A DNA stretch of 64,000 nt from contig NC_092225.1 in the NCBI RefSeq assembly GCF_036320965.1, positions 53,617,868-53,681,867 on the forward strand. The letters run 5' to 3'. Numbering within the stretch: position 1 is the first letter of the stretch; each line of letters begins with the position of its first letter. Both the position numbers and the translations under genes were made by a program. Below the pieces are notes generated by a model that did no database searches, was not told where the DNA came from, and was given only the letters and a program-made list of their open reading frames with translations. This DNA is from Panulirus ornatus. Its lineage: Eukaryota > Arthropoda > Malacostraca > Decapoda > Palinuridae. Of this stretch, positions 10,255 through 22,500 are shown in pieces.

Positions 10255-11793
10255 CGTTTTATATATACATTTCTCAGTTTTGGTTCCCGTTTCTCCTCTA
10301 ACTCTACCTTGGTTGACTCTAACATTCCTTCACCCCCTGATGCTCCTCAAACTAATCCTTTGCCCCTCCCAGTAATATCTTCAGACTGTCCAAATGGCGG
10401 TTCTCTCAATGGATGAGAGCAAGGCTTATGGTCCTCATGTACAGAAGGAATGTGCCTCTGAACTTACACCTGTGCTTGCTAGTCTGTTCTGTTTCTGTTT
10501 AAAAACCAAATTTTTTCCTTCTTTTTGAAAGCATGCATTGATACATCCCATTGCCAAGAAGGGTGTTGGTAATGTCTGGTCATCATCCCGAAAGATTTTG
10601 GTGAGTCATGTGTTGGTGTGCTTTACATATCCAAAGCATTTGACAGTGTGTGGCATTTGAATCTCATCTCAAAGCTCATCTCTTTAGGCTTCCCTTCCTC
10701 ACTTTACTTATTCATACCTAACTTCCTTTGCAGCTAGTCTTTCTCTGTGGTTGTTGATAGATCAGCTTCCCCCCTTTTCTCCATCAACAGTAGTGTCCCC
10801 CAACATTCTGTTATGACCCCTACACCTTTTCTCCTTTTTTCAACAATTTCCTCTCCTCCACATATAATCAGATGCACTCATCCACTGATGAGTCAGTATT
10901 TGCATTCATCCACATCCTTTAATTCTGCTCCCTCTTCTCTTACTCAATCTGCATCTTGTCATGACACAGCACCCTCAGTAAACTCAGACTTGCACAGGAT
11001 ATCTCAGGGGAGTAGACAAAATTTAGTTAAATTTAATGCCTCCAAGACGCAGTTTGTTCCCATCTCTCTATCACACACCCCTTGCAACTCTTGTCTTTTC
11101 TTTAACATTTTTTTAATTCCACCTCTACTCAGTGAACATACTTGGTATTTCTTTAAAGTCCACTCTTTCTTGGAAACCCCACGTTATGGGAATAGCTGAA
11201 TCTGCCTCTGAGAAACTGGATGCCCTGTTTAGATGTCAAAACTTTTTTCTTCTGAACAGTTGCTCCTTATATAAGTAGGATTGATCCATCCTTGTATGGA
11301 GCACTGGTCACATATGGTATGGTTCTAGCTCTGTATTCTTACTTGACAGAGTAGAGTCGAAAGTGGTCTGACTTAAGAATTGTCGCAGGCTAACTTCCAA
11401 ACTAACCTTGGTTCGCTTTCCCTCTTCTGTAGGTATTACTTTGGTTTTTGCTCCTGGTAGCTGGCTCCTTGTGTGTACCTCCCACTAGCTAGACCCTGTA
11501 GTGCTCGGCAAGCTGCTGCATCACATGATTACTTTGTGGCCATCGGCAGCTTAAGTTGAGCCATTTTGATAACTGCTTCTTTCCCTACTCATCAGTGTTT
11601 TGGTACTCTCTATCCTCTCATGTCTTTCCCAATAGCTATGACCTGGCACATTTTAAAAGACAGGTTTTTCACATCCTTCAAAATTATTAAACACTTTCCC
11701 TTGTCTTTTCTTTTTCTCTTTCATAATTCTCTGTTTCAATTTAGGCCTGGCCTTGATGTAGACTTTTGTCTGTGTTTGGAGCCTTCAACATAG
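10255..11793 (+). mobile_element. Jockey-like LINE fragment, copy 1 (decayed RT)
   Basis: Plus-strand translation gives scattered Jockey-clade RT segments: ISKAFDSVWH with a KLISLGFPSSL context (about 10630-10700, RT motif A), SFSVVVDRSASP (10735-10760), SSVPQHSV near 10790 (motif B, normally GVPQGSV) and NSDLHRISQGSRQNLVKFNA near 10980-11040. An internal deletion near 10565 removes the region before motif A. The end GGAGCCTTCAACATAGAAAA matches the end of copy 2 at about 18610. No intact ORF. Confidence 0.75.
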
Positions 11794-12329
11794 AAAACAA
11801 AAGTCATAGACCATTTGGATATTTAGAACAAAGGAAAACCAGAGGAGGGATTCAGAAATGTAGGGAACTTGGCAGGATAGGCAGAACAGAAGTCAGAGAT
11901 TAGATGCAGGTAGGGAACAAGGAAGGTAGGGAACACTGCAGAATAGGACAACTAGTGGTCGCTCTTAATAGTAAAGGTCACTTCACAGGTGGAAGCAGGG
12001 CATGGTAATTGGTTTACATGTTGGGATGGTTCAGCTGGTGTTGGTTGGGAATGGGGTAGATAGGTGAAAAGGCAGAATGCGGTGGCTTGATGTCACTTCA
12101 CTGGTACGGTTTTTAGGCCCCAGCACAGACTCCATGGATGAAAGGCTTTATGATCAGTTCGCAGAGGGAGAGTTTAATGAACTATTATCTAAGTGGGGAC
12201 AATCACTTTCCAGTATCTCTGGGTGTTGGCTCTTCCTAAATTTGCTTGATAGTGCCCCAATAAGTCAGTTGAGAAAGCTACTTGTGATGAGAACAAATTA
12301 GATTAGTGCCCCAATAAAGTCAGTTGAAA
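11794..12329. other. Unassigned; possible degraded LINE endonuclease
   Basis: It contains a 74-codon open frame (12077-12301) with no family I recognise. It leads directly into a CR1/L2-like endonuclease remnant, so it may be the upstream part of that element. A segment near 12250-12295 is nearly repeated at 12302-12355 (AGTGCCCCAATAA...AGCTACTTGTGATGAGAAC), a short tandem duplication. Confidence 0.4.
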
Positions 12330-12840
12330 AGCTACTTGTGATGAGAACAAATTAGATTTTGTTATAGCTAGAAATGAGGGTCTCATTTATAATGAAGTGG
12401 GAGAAAAGTTTGGCTCAAGTGATATCTGGCAGAATACTTTTGAGATAACTTTCAAAGTTGCCTGTATTTCTGGTCAGCATTAGAGTTGCAAAAAGAATGT
12501 CAGATTTGGGGCTTGCAAATTGTTCTTGACATGCAAATATGGGATGATATTGCTAATGAAAATGCTATGGATAGCATGGGAAAGCTTCAGTAAAACTTTC
12601 AACTTCAGGGAAGGAACATATTTTATGTGTTAGTGCACAGTAGATAGTCTTTTCCTAAAGGAAGCTGATATGGTGGAATGATTATGTAAAGAAATACCTA
12701 TGCAGAAAACAGATCAATAGATGGTTTGATAGAGGCATTCAAAATTATCAATAGCTTTGATAATCTCAGTGTAACAAGGTACTTAGGAATGGATTCATCT
12801 GATTTCACTTGTAGTACTAGAAATAAACTCATAGAAAAAG
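12330..12840 (+). mobile_element. CR1/L2-like LINE remnant (endonuclease and RT C-terminus)
   Basis: At about 12352-12480 the plus frame reads LDFVIARNEGLIYNEVGEKF followed by GSSD and an NTFEITFKV stretch, which resembles the C-terminal end of AP-type endonucleases of CR1/L2-like LINEs. At about 12715-12840 GLIEAFKIINSFDNLSVTRY and RNKLIEK resemble the RT C-terminal tail of the same type (usual form RGDLIETFKI). The RT core is missing, so this is an internally deleted remnant. Confidence 0.55.
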
Positions 12841-13256
12841 TTTTTTTTTTTTTTTAATTTTTGTATGCTTCTTACTCTTACCATCCTAATATCAGTTTCT
12901 GGTCTGTTCCATTATCACAAACAGCTTCATTAGGATCCAATGGTCTGTTGCTGTTTGAATTTGCATTTATATTTGTATTCCTTTGTATGTTGAGAGCAAA
13001 TTTGTATATTTATGTACACCACCAGAACATGGTTTTGTTTCTTGTAACTATTCTTGTCTGGATTAAATGGATTAGACTTTCAAGTCAATTCAAAATCAAG
13101 AATCTGTTCACATTTAAATTCTGAATCTGTCTTCTCTGTATACATATCTCCCCAAAGTTCTCTTTATTTATCCTTCTCTTTTAACATTGTGATTATTTGA
13201 TAATTTCTTTAAGATGACTTATTTCTGTCAGTTCCTAATAACATATATTGTTTCAG

Positions 13257-13412
13257 ATGGTTCCATTAGTGAAGAATCAGAATATGAGTATGACTGTGAA
13301 GATGGCTTAAGCCTTAAAGAGACTATTGCTGAACTAACCAAGGAGTTGGGCTTAGATAAGCAAGTTTCAGATGGCATCAGCCACTTAGAGGAGCGACTCC
13401 TGGCTGTACAGG
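13257..13412 (+). CDS. SETDB1: SETDB1 exon a: acidic and helical N-terminal region
   Basis: The acceptor TTGTTTCAG ends at 13256 and the donor CAGG|GTAACA follows 13412. The exon begins with two bases of a split codon and ends with one base. It encodes an acidic run (SISEESEYEYDCEDG) then a helix rich in Leu, Lys and Glu (ETIAELTKELGLDKQ...LEERLLAVQ), matching the coiled-coil part at the N-terminus of SETDB1. In vertebrates this part binds cofactors such as ATF7IP. It is not preceded by a start codon of its own, so further 5' exons exist. Confidence 0.8.
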
Positions 13413-13498
13413 GTAACAAAATATTATATACACAAGTTTGTATACCTAAGGTGTATATGAATACTGTTTCACTGAAGCAGATTTTTTAATGTAATCCC

Positions 13499-13568
<70 letters not shown>

Positions 13569-16500
13569 ATTTTTCTAATTACTACACTTCTCTCTTACCC
13601 TTTTAATGCTTACTCGATCAAACCAACTTGCGCCTCATTTTGTCCTCAAACATTTCATTGCCAGTACATCCACATTCCTCTCCACATCCTTGTCTATAGC
13701 GTGTGCATCATATCCATACATCAATATTGGAATTACTGTACCTTCAGACATATCCATTTTTGCCTTCTCTCTCCACACATTCCTCAGTGCTCCCAGAACC
13801 TTTACCATCTCAACCTATGGCTCACATCCACTTTCATGATCCCATTTGCTGCCATGACCACTCCCAGTTATCTAAAATGCTTCTCTTCATAATTTTCGTC
13901 ATTCAGCTCACACCCCAGCTAACCTATCCCACTGCCTTGCTAATCTAATTATCTTACTTTTATTCACATTTACTCTCAACTTTTTCCTCTCATTCCCTGA
14001 CTCACTAACTTTTGTAGTTTCTCACTTGAATCTGCCACCAGTGCTGTGTTATCAGCAAACAACTGCCTTACTTCCCTGGCCCCATCACCCCCACATTCTG
14101 AATACATACTCACCCCTGTCCAAACTACAGAAGTGAATGTTTATCAAGGGTACATGGTAAGTTATATGGAAAAGTGGTGATTGTGAGGGTGAAGGCATAT
14201 ATGGAGTATTAGATTGGGGTGGAACAATGTGGTTTCACAAGTAGTTAAGGATTTGTGGCTCAGGTGTATACTTTGAATTTTTGTGAGAATTACACAAACT
14301 ACTTTTAATCCCTCTGTTCAACCTTGTTTTTGTTGAAAATTCTTCACTGCTGTCTTCAATGTTTCCTTTTCCAGAAGAGTTAACATAGTCTTCCATTGAT
14401 TCCTGAATTATTCTTATTTAAACATATAATTCACACATCCATGCCTCTTTAAGACTCTTTCTTGAATGTCTCTTTCTCTACCATTTTGTTTCCTTCAGTC
14501 ACCATTTGCTCATATTCTTTGCCCCATATACTTGATAATATAATTTGATAAATTTGCAGTCATTCTCTTCACCCTTTCTTTGAAAAATGTATTTACTTGA
14601 GTTTATAGTGTACAGTTTAGCTCTGATTATTAGATCTATTTGCTGTCATGAAATGTAAAAAAGAATGTCTTCCTGATGTTCGTTCTTAATTCTTTTGCAG
14701 AGGGTTTTGATAAGTTGCACACAGAAGAGTACTCAAAAATTGAAGCAGATCTTGATAGAGTACGCAAGGATTTCTACAATAACTTCCGTGTAGAAATTAC
14801 GGTTTGTTACTATTTTTCGTTGGTAGACCCTGTACTATAAAGTTGCCAGTGGTAGTTTCCAGTCTTTTAAAGAGGAAAAAGAGATGGCAGCATTGACAGC
14901 TGAACTCTTTTTGGCTAACGTGTGTCTTTAAACTTTCCTTCTTCAGAGGGTTAGAAATGGTTTTCATTCTGATAATCAGGCATATGAATACAGAGTTAAT
15001 GTGGAAGAGGAGAGCATTAGAATATCCCTGAAAGAATATGGAGCTTAATGTTTCAGTTATTAGTTTGGAATTATGAGATTTGATTGTGTGCTATTATGAT
15101 CTTAAGACTTTAGACAGTAATGCTATTATAGATAACTGTTTTCAAGATGATAGAATGAGTGCAACCAAAATGATTTTTTTTTCTATTTGGGGGTAGATAC
15201 TGTGTGATAGATGTTTTTAAACCCAGTTAATTTTTTCTTTCAAATCTGATTTCTTACAGTGATAAACCAGTTTTTCTTAAAAGCCTTTTATGAAGGGTGT
15301 ATTTGAATTTGATCTTTCCATGAAGGGGCTTAGAGGCCTTATATGGTCAGCTCTGCTGTCTCTCACTCAAATCAGTCATCAGTGCAGGATATTCGGCGAA
15401 CAACAACTGACTCACTTCCCAGGGAGTCTCATCGTCAACAGACTGTGTACTCATCCCTCTCTCCAAGAGTTCTGCATTTGCCTCCCTCCACCCCATCCAT
15501 AAACAAATTAAACAGCTAATATGACATCACACACCCCTGCCCGCAGACTGATCTTCACTGGGAACCATTCACTCTTGTCTCATCCTACTCATATACACGC
15601 CTTACATCATTGATTAAAAACTTTTCTGCTTCCAGTGGCTTACTTCCCACACCTTATATTCCTAAAACCATCCGTAAAGTTTGTCTATCAACCGTATCAT
15701 ATGCATACTCCAGATCCATAAATGCCACATACAGATCCATCTGTTTCTCTCTTTTTTTAAATTTTTCTCATACATTCTTCAAAGCAAACACCTGATCCAC
15801 ACATCCTCTACCACTTTTGAAGCCATACTGCTCCTCCCAAGTCTGATGCTTTGTACACACCTTCACCCTCTCAGTCAGTACCCTCTCATACAGTGTACCA
15901 GGTAAACCCAACAAACTTATTTATGTAGTTTGAACACTTACCTTTATCCCTTATACATATATACACATGTACATATTCATACTTGCTTGCCTTCATCTAT
16001 TCACAGTGTCACCCTACCCCATTGGCAACAACATCGACACTCCCTGTGTCAGCGACATAGTGCCAGGAAACGTGAAGAAAAGCCACATCCTCTCACACTC
16101 ATTCTTTAGCTGTCATGTGTAATTCACAAAATCACAGATCCCTATCCACATCCAGGCTCCACAGTCCTTTCCAAGGTTTACCCTGCACATTTCACATTCC
16201 ATGGTTCAGTCAGTTGACAGCTCATTGACTCCAGTATACCACATCATTCCAATTCACTCAATTCCGTGCACGTCTTTCATCCTTCTGCGTGTTCAGGCCC
16301 TGACTGCTCAAAATCTTTTTCACTCCATCCTTCCATCTCCAATTTAGTCTCCCACTTCTCCTTGTTTCCTCCACCTCTTGATGCATACATCCTCTTTGTC
16401 AGCCTTTCCTCACTCATTCTCTCCATATGTCCAAACTATTTCAACATATTCTCTTCTGCTCTCTCAACCACACTCTTTTTTAATTCCACATCTCTTACCC

Positions 16501-19500
16501 TTTCATTACTTAATCAAACCACCTCACACCACATATTGTCCTCAAACATTTTATTTCTAACACATCCATTCTTCTCTGCACAATCCTATCTGTAGCTCAT
16601 GCCTTGCAGCCATATAATATTGTTAGAATTACTGTTCCTTCAGACATACCCATTTTTGCTCTCTGAGATTACATTTTCTCTTTCCGCATATTCTTTGTCC
16701 CTCGTAGAACCTTTGCCCCCTCCCCCACCCTAAGACTCACTTTTGCTTCCATGGTTCCATTTGATGCCAAGTCCACTCCAAGATATATAAAACATCTCAC
16801 TTCCTTAAGTTTTTCTCCATTCAAACTTACATCCCAACTAACTTCCTCCAAAATGACCTCGTCATCCAATCCTTGGTTCTGCCATTCCTGTTCTAAACTA
16901 TTCAGACAAAGTATCAGGAACATTGGGCTTGGAAAAACTCTCCTTTCTCTGGCTCCTATTCAACTTTTATCACTGCCCATAATCACTACAAGCATGTCGT
17001 CTATGAGGGGAAGTGTTCTTTTATTCGAAGGAAGTGCAACAACCTCATCCACTGACAGGTCTTTTAGGTCTTTAGCTAAGGTCATCTCTAACAATTTCGA
17101 TTCTCAGCCTTCCCATTGACAGAGCAATACTCTTTTGTTCCCATTTCTCCTCTAACTCGCATTGAAGGGCTCTAACATACTGTTACCCCTTCATGCTCCT
17201 CTTAATGATCCTATGTCCAATCCTGTAATCTTTTTTTGGACTGTCCAGAAAGTGCTTTTTTCTCTGGACACAAGCGAGGCTTATGGTCCTGATGGCACCC
17301 ATCCCCATGTACCAAAAGAGTGTACCTCATAACTTGCACCTGTGCTGTCTTGTTCGTTTTGTTTAAAAGGAAAATTCTTCCATCTCCCTAGAAGCATGCA
17401 TTGATACATCCCAACCATAAGAAGAGTGACCGTTCTGACCCCTCTAAATATCACCCTATTGCTTTGACATCTACCATTTCTAGTCTTTAAATCCCTCCTC
17501 AACCCCCATATCCTTAAACTCATCGAAAATCTGTCTCCTCTCTGATCTTCAGTATGGCTTTCATAAGTTGAGATCCGCTGGTGATATTCTTTTGTATCTT
17601 ACTAATGTCTGGTCATCATTTCTGAAAGATTATGAGGAGTCTGTGTAGTTGCCTTTGACATATCTAAGGCTTTTGACAATGTGTGGCATTGGGGTCTCAT
17701 CTCTAAGCTCCCCTCTTTTGGCTTCCCTCCCTCACTTTGCTCCTTCATGTTTAGCTTCCTCTCCAGCTAATCTGTGTCTTTGGTTGTTTATGGGTTAGCC
17801 TTCCCCACTTTTCTCTATCAGCAGTGGTGCCCCTCAAGTCTTTCATGTCCCCTACGTTGTTTCTTCTTTTTCTCAATGATTTCCTCTCCTCCACAAATAA
17901 TCCAGTGTGCTCATATGCTGATGACTCAGCATTGAATTTATCCACATCTTTCATTTCTGCTCCCTCATCCCTTACTTGACCTGTATCTTGTCTTGACACA
18001 GCTTCCACAATAAACTCAGACTTGAACAGGATATCTCAGTGGGGTACAGTATCTTGCATAAGTTTAATCCTCCAAGACCCAGTTTCTACCCATCTCTGTC
18101 GAAAACTTCTCACAACTCTTTGTCTCTCCTTTGATGGTTCTGTAATTCCACCTCTTGATTCAATGAACGTACTTGGTATTACCTTAACATCCATTCTTTC
18201 TGGCAAACCCCACATTACAGGAATAACCACAAAGTTAATTCTCTTTCCCTCTTCTATAGGTATTGCTTTGGGTTTTGCCCCTGAGAATTGGCTGCTTATG
18301 TGCCCCCTTCACTAGCTAGACCATGCAATGCTCGCCAAGCTGCTGCATCACATGATTATTGAGTGACCATCAATAACTCGGGTGGGCCATCTTGTTACCT
18401 GCTATTTTCCCTACATGTTGAAGCTTAGGAACTCTCTGCCTTCTCATATCTTTCCCAATAACTGTGACCTGGCACATTCCAAAAGACAGGTTTTTCACTT
18501 TCTCCAAAATACATGAATACTTTCCTTTGTCTTTTCTTTTCCCGTTTCATAATTCTCTCCATATTTCAGTCAAGGCTAGGCCTTGTTGTAGACTTTTGTC
18601 TGTGACTGGAGCCTTCAGCGTAAAAATAAAAACTTGTCTCTCAATCCTGCTGAACTTGATAACCTTGCTTTTATCCACATTTACTCTCAAGTTTTTCCTT
18701 TCACAAACATTTCCAAGCTCATTCACTAACTTCTGCAGTTTCTCATTCAAATCAGCCACCAGTGCTGTATCATCAGTAAACAACAATTGACTCACTTCTC
18801 AGGCCCTTTCATCCCCAGCAAGCTGCATACTTGCCCCTGTCTCCAAAACTCATGCATTTACTTCCTTAACCACCCCATCCAAAAACAAATTTTACAGCCA
18901 TGGCAAAATCACACTCCCCTTCTGCAGACTGACCTTCCCAGGGAACCAATCACTCTTCTCCATTACTACTCGTATACATGCCTTGCACCCTTAATAAAAA
19001 CTTCTCTCTGCTTCTAGCACCTTATCTCCTCTGCCATATATTCTTAAGACCTTCCACAAAGCATCTCTGTCGACCCTATCAAATGCCTTCTCCAGATCCA
19101 TAAGTGCCACTTACAAATCCATCTTTTTTTCTAATATTTTCTCACACATTCCTCAAAGCAAACACCTCTACCACATCTAAGACCACACTTCTCTTCCCCA
19201 ATCTGATGCTCTGTACATGCTTTCACCCACTCAGTCAATACCCTCCCATATGATTTCCCAGGAATTCTCAACAAACTGATGCCTCCATAGTTTGAACTCT
19301 CACCTTTATCCCCTTTGCCTTTATACATTTGCACTATGCATGCATTCTGTCAATCCTCGAGCACTTCACCATGGTCCATACATACATTGAATATCCTTAA
19401 CAACCAATCAACAAAACAGTCACCATCCAAACCCACTGCCTTGCTGGATTTCATCTTCCACAAAGCTTTCACTACCTCTTCTCTCTTCATCAAATCATTC

Positions 19501-22500
19501 TCGCTGACCCTCTCACTTTGTACACCACCCTGACCAAAACACCCTATATCTGCCACTACATCATCAAACACATTCAACAAACCTTCAAAATACTACTCCA
19601 TCACTACCTGTTATCACTTCCCCACTTATTCCCTTCACTGATGTTCCTATTTGTTCTTTTGTCTTATGCACGTTATTACCTCCTTCCAAAACTTATAGAA
19701 TTTAATGATACTCCCTAAAATTTCATGATACTCTCTCACCCCAACTCTCATTTGCCCCCTTTTTCAACTCTTGCACACTTCTCTTGACCTCTTGCCACTT
19801 TGCACACTTCTCTTGACCTCTTGCCACTTTCTTTTATATTTCTCCCAGTCCTTTGCACTATTTCCTCACAAGTATTGTCCAAACACCTGTCTTTTCTCTT
19901 TCACTAACAGCCTTACTTCTTCATCCACCACTCTCTACCTTTTCTAATCTGCCCTCCTCCCACCTTTCTCATGCCACATGCATCTTTTGCGCAAGCCATC
20001 ACTGCTTTTCTAAATACATCCCATTCCCTACCCACTCCCCTCACGTCCTTTGCTCTCACCTCTTGCCATTCTACTTTCAGTCTCTCCTGATACTTCTTCA
20101 CACAAGTCTCCTTTCTAAGCTCACTTACTCTCACCACTCTCTTCTCCCCAACATTCTCTCCTCTTTTCTGAAAGCCTCTAAAAAAGGAAGAGCATTGTGG
20201 TTTCAGAAGTGGTAGAGGATGTGTGGATCAGGTGTTTGCTTTGAAGAATGTATGTGAGAAATAATTAGAAAAACAGATGCATTTGTATGTAGCATTTATG
20301 GATCTGGAGAGAGCATATGATAGTGTGGATAGAGATGCTTTGTAGAAGGTTTTAAGAGTATATGGTGTGGGAGGTAAGTTGCTAGAAGCAGTGAAAAGAA
20401 AAATTTTTATCAAGGATATAAGGCATGAGAAGAAAGATCATGAGAGGCAAGTGTTTTGGGAGCAGCTGAATGAGTGTGTTAGTGGTTTTGATGCACGAGA
20501 CCGGGTTATAGTGATGGGTGATTTGAATGCAAAGGTGAGTAATGTGGCAGTTGAGGGAATAATTGGTATACATGGGGTGTTCAGTGTTGTAAATGGAAAT
20601 GGTGAAGAGCTTGTAGATTTATGTGCTGAAAAAGGACTGATGATTGGGAATACCTGGTTTAAAAAGCGAGATATACATAAGTATACTTATGTAAGTAGGA
20701 GAGATGGCCAGAGAGCATTATTGGATTACGTGTTAATTGACAGGCGCGCGAAAGAGAGACTTTTGGATGTTAATGTGCTGAGAGGTGCAACTGGAGGGAT
20801 GTCTGATCATTATCTTGTGGAGGCTAAGGTGAAGATTTGTATGGGTTTTCAGAAAAGAAGAGTGAATGTTGGGGTGAAGAGGGTGGTGAGAGTAAGTGAG
20901 CTTGGGAAGGAGACTTGTGTGAGGAAGTACCAAGAGAGACTGAGTACAGAATGGAAAAAGGTGAGAACAATGGAAGTAAGGGGAGTGGGGGAGGAATGGG
21001 ATGTATTTAGGGAATCAGTGATGGATTGAGCAAAAGATGCTTGTGGCATGAGAAGAGTGGGAGGTGGGTTGATTAGAAAGGGTAGTGAGTGGTGGGATGA
21101 AGAAGTAAGAGTATTAGTGAAAGAGAAGAGAGAGGCATTTGGACGATTTTTGCAGGGAAAAAATGCAATTGAGTGGGAGATGTATAAAAGAAAGAGACAG
21201 GAGGTCAAGAGAAAGGTTCAAGAGGTGAAAAAAAGGGCAAATGAGAGTTGGGGTGAGAGAGTATCATTAAATTTTAGGGAGAATAAAAAGATGTTCTGGA
21301 AGGAGGTAAATAAAGTGCGTAAGACAAGGGAGCAAATGGGAACTTCAGTGAAGGGCGCAAATGGGGAGGTGATAACAAGTAGTGGTGATGTGAGAAGGAG
21401 ATGGAGTGAGTATTTTGAAGGTTTGTTGAATGTGTTTGATGATAGAGTGGCAGATATAGGGTGTTTTGGTCGAGGTGGTGTGCAAAGTGAGAGGGTTAGG
21501 GAAAATGATTTGGTAAACAGAGAAGAGGTAGTAAAAGCTTTGCGGAAGATGAAAGCCGGCAACGGCAGCAGGTTTGGATGGTATTGCAGTGGAATTTATT
21601 AAAAAAGGGGGTGACTGTATTGTTGACTGGTTGGTAAGGTTATTTAATGTATGTATGACTCATGGTGAGGTGCCTGAGGATTGGCGAAATGCGTGCATAG
21701 TGCCATTGTACAAAGGCAAAGGGGATAAGAGTGAGTGCTCAAATTACAGAGGTATAAGTTTGTTGAGTATTCCTGGTAAATTATATGGGAGGGTATTGAT
21801 TGAGAGGGTGAAGGCATGTACAGAGCATCAGATTGGGGAAGAGCAGTGTGGTTTCAGAAGTGGTAGAGGATGTGTGGATCAGGTGTTTGCTTTGAAGAAT
21901 GTATGTGAGAAATACTTAGAAAAGCAAATGGATTTGTATGTAGCATTTATGGATCTGGAGAAGGCATATGATAGAGTTGATAGAGATGCTCTGTGGAGGT
22001 ATTAAGAATATATGGTGTGGGAGGCAAGTTGTTAGAAGCAGTGAAAAGTTTTTATCGAGGATGTAAGGCATGTGTACGTGTAGGAAGAGAGGAAAGTGAT
22101 TGGTTCTCAGTGAATGTAGGTTTGCGGCAGGGGTGTGTGATGTCCCCATGGTTGTTTAATTTGTTTATGGATGGGGTTGTTAGGGAGGTGAATGCAAGAG
22201 TTTTGGAAAGAGGGGCAAGTATGAAGTCTGTTGGGGATGAGAGAGCTTGGGAAGTGAGTCAGTTGTTGTTCGCTGATGATACAGCGCTGGTGGCTGATTC
22301 ATGTGAGAAACTGCAGAAGCTGGTGACTGAGTTTGGTAAAGTGTGTGAAAGAAGAAAGTTAAGAGTAAATGTGAATAAGAGCAAGGTTATTAGGTACAGT
22401 AGGGTTGAGGGTCAAGTCAATTGGGAGGTGAGTTTGAATGGAGAAAAACTGGAGGAAGTGAAGTGTTTTAGATATCTGGGAGTGGATTTGGCAGCGGATG

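Noticed and set aside
12077..12301. Possible 5' exon of SETDB1
   Set aside because: No acceptor/donor pair in phase with exon a, and the frame does not resemble SETDB1; it leads into a LINE endonuclease remnant.
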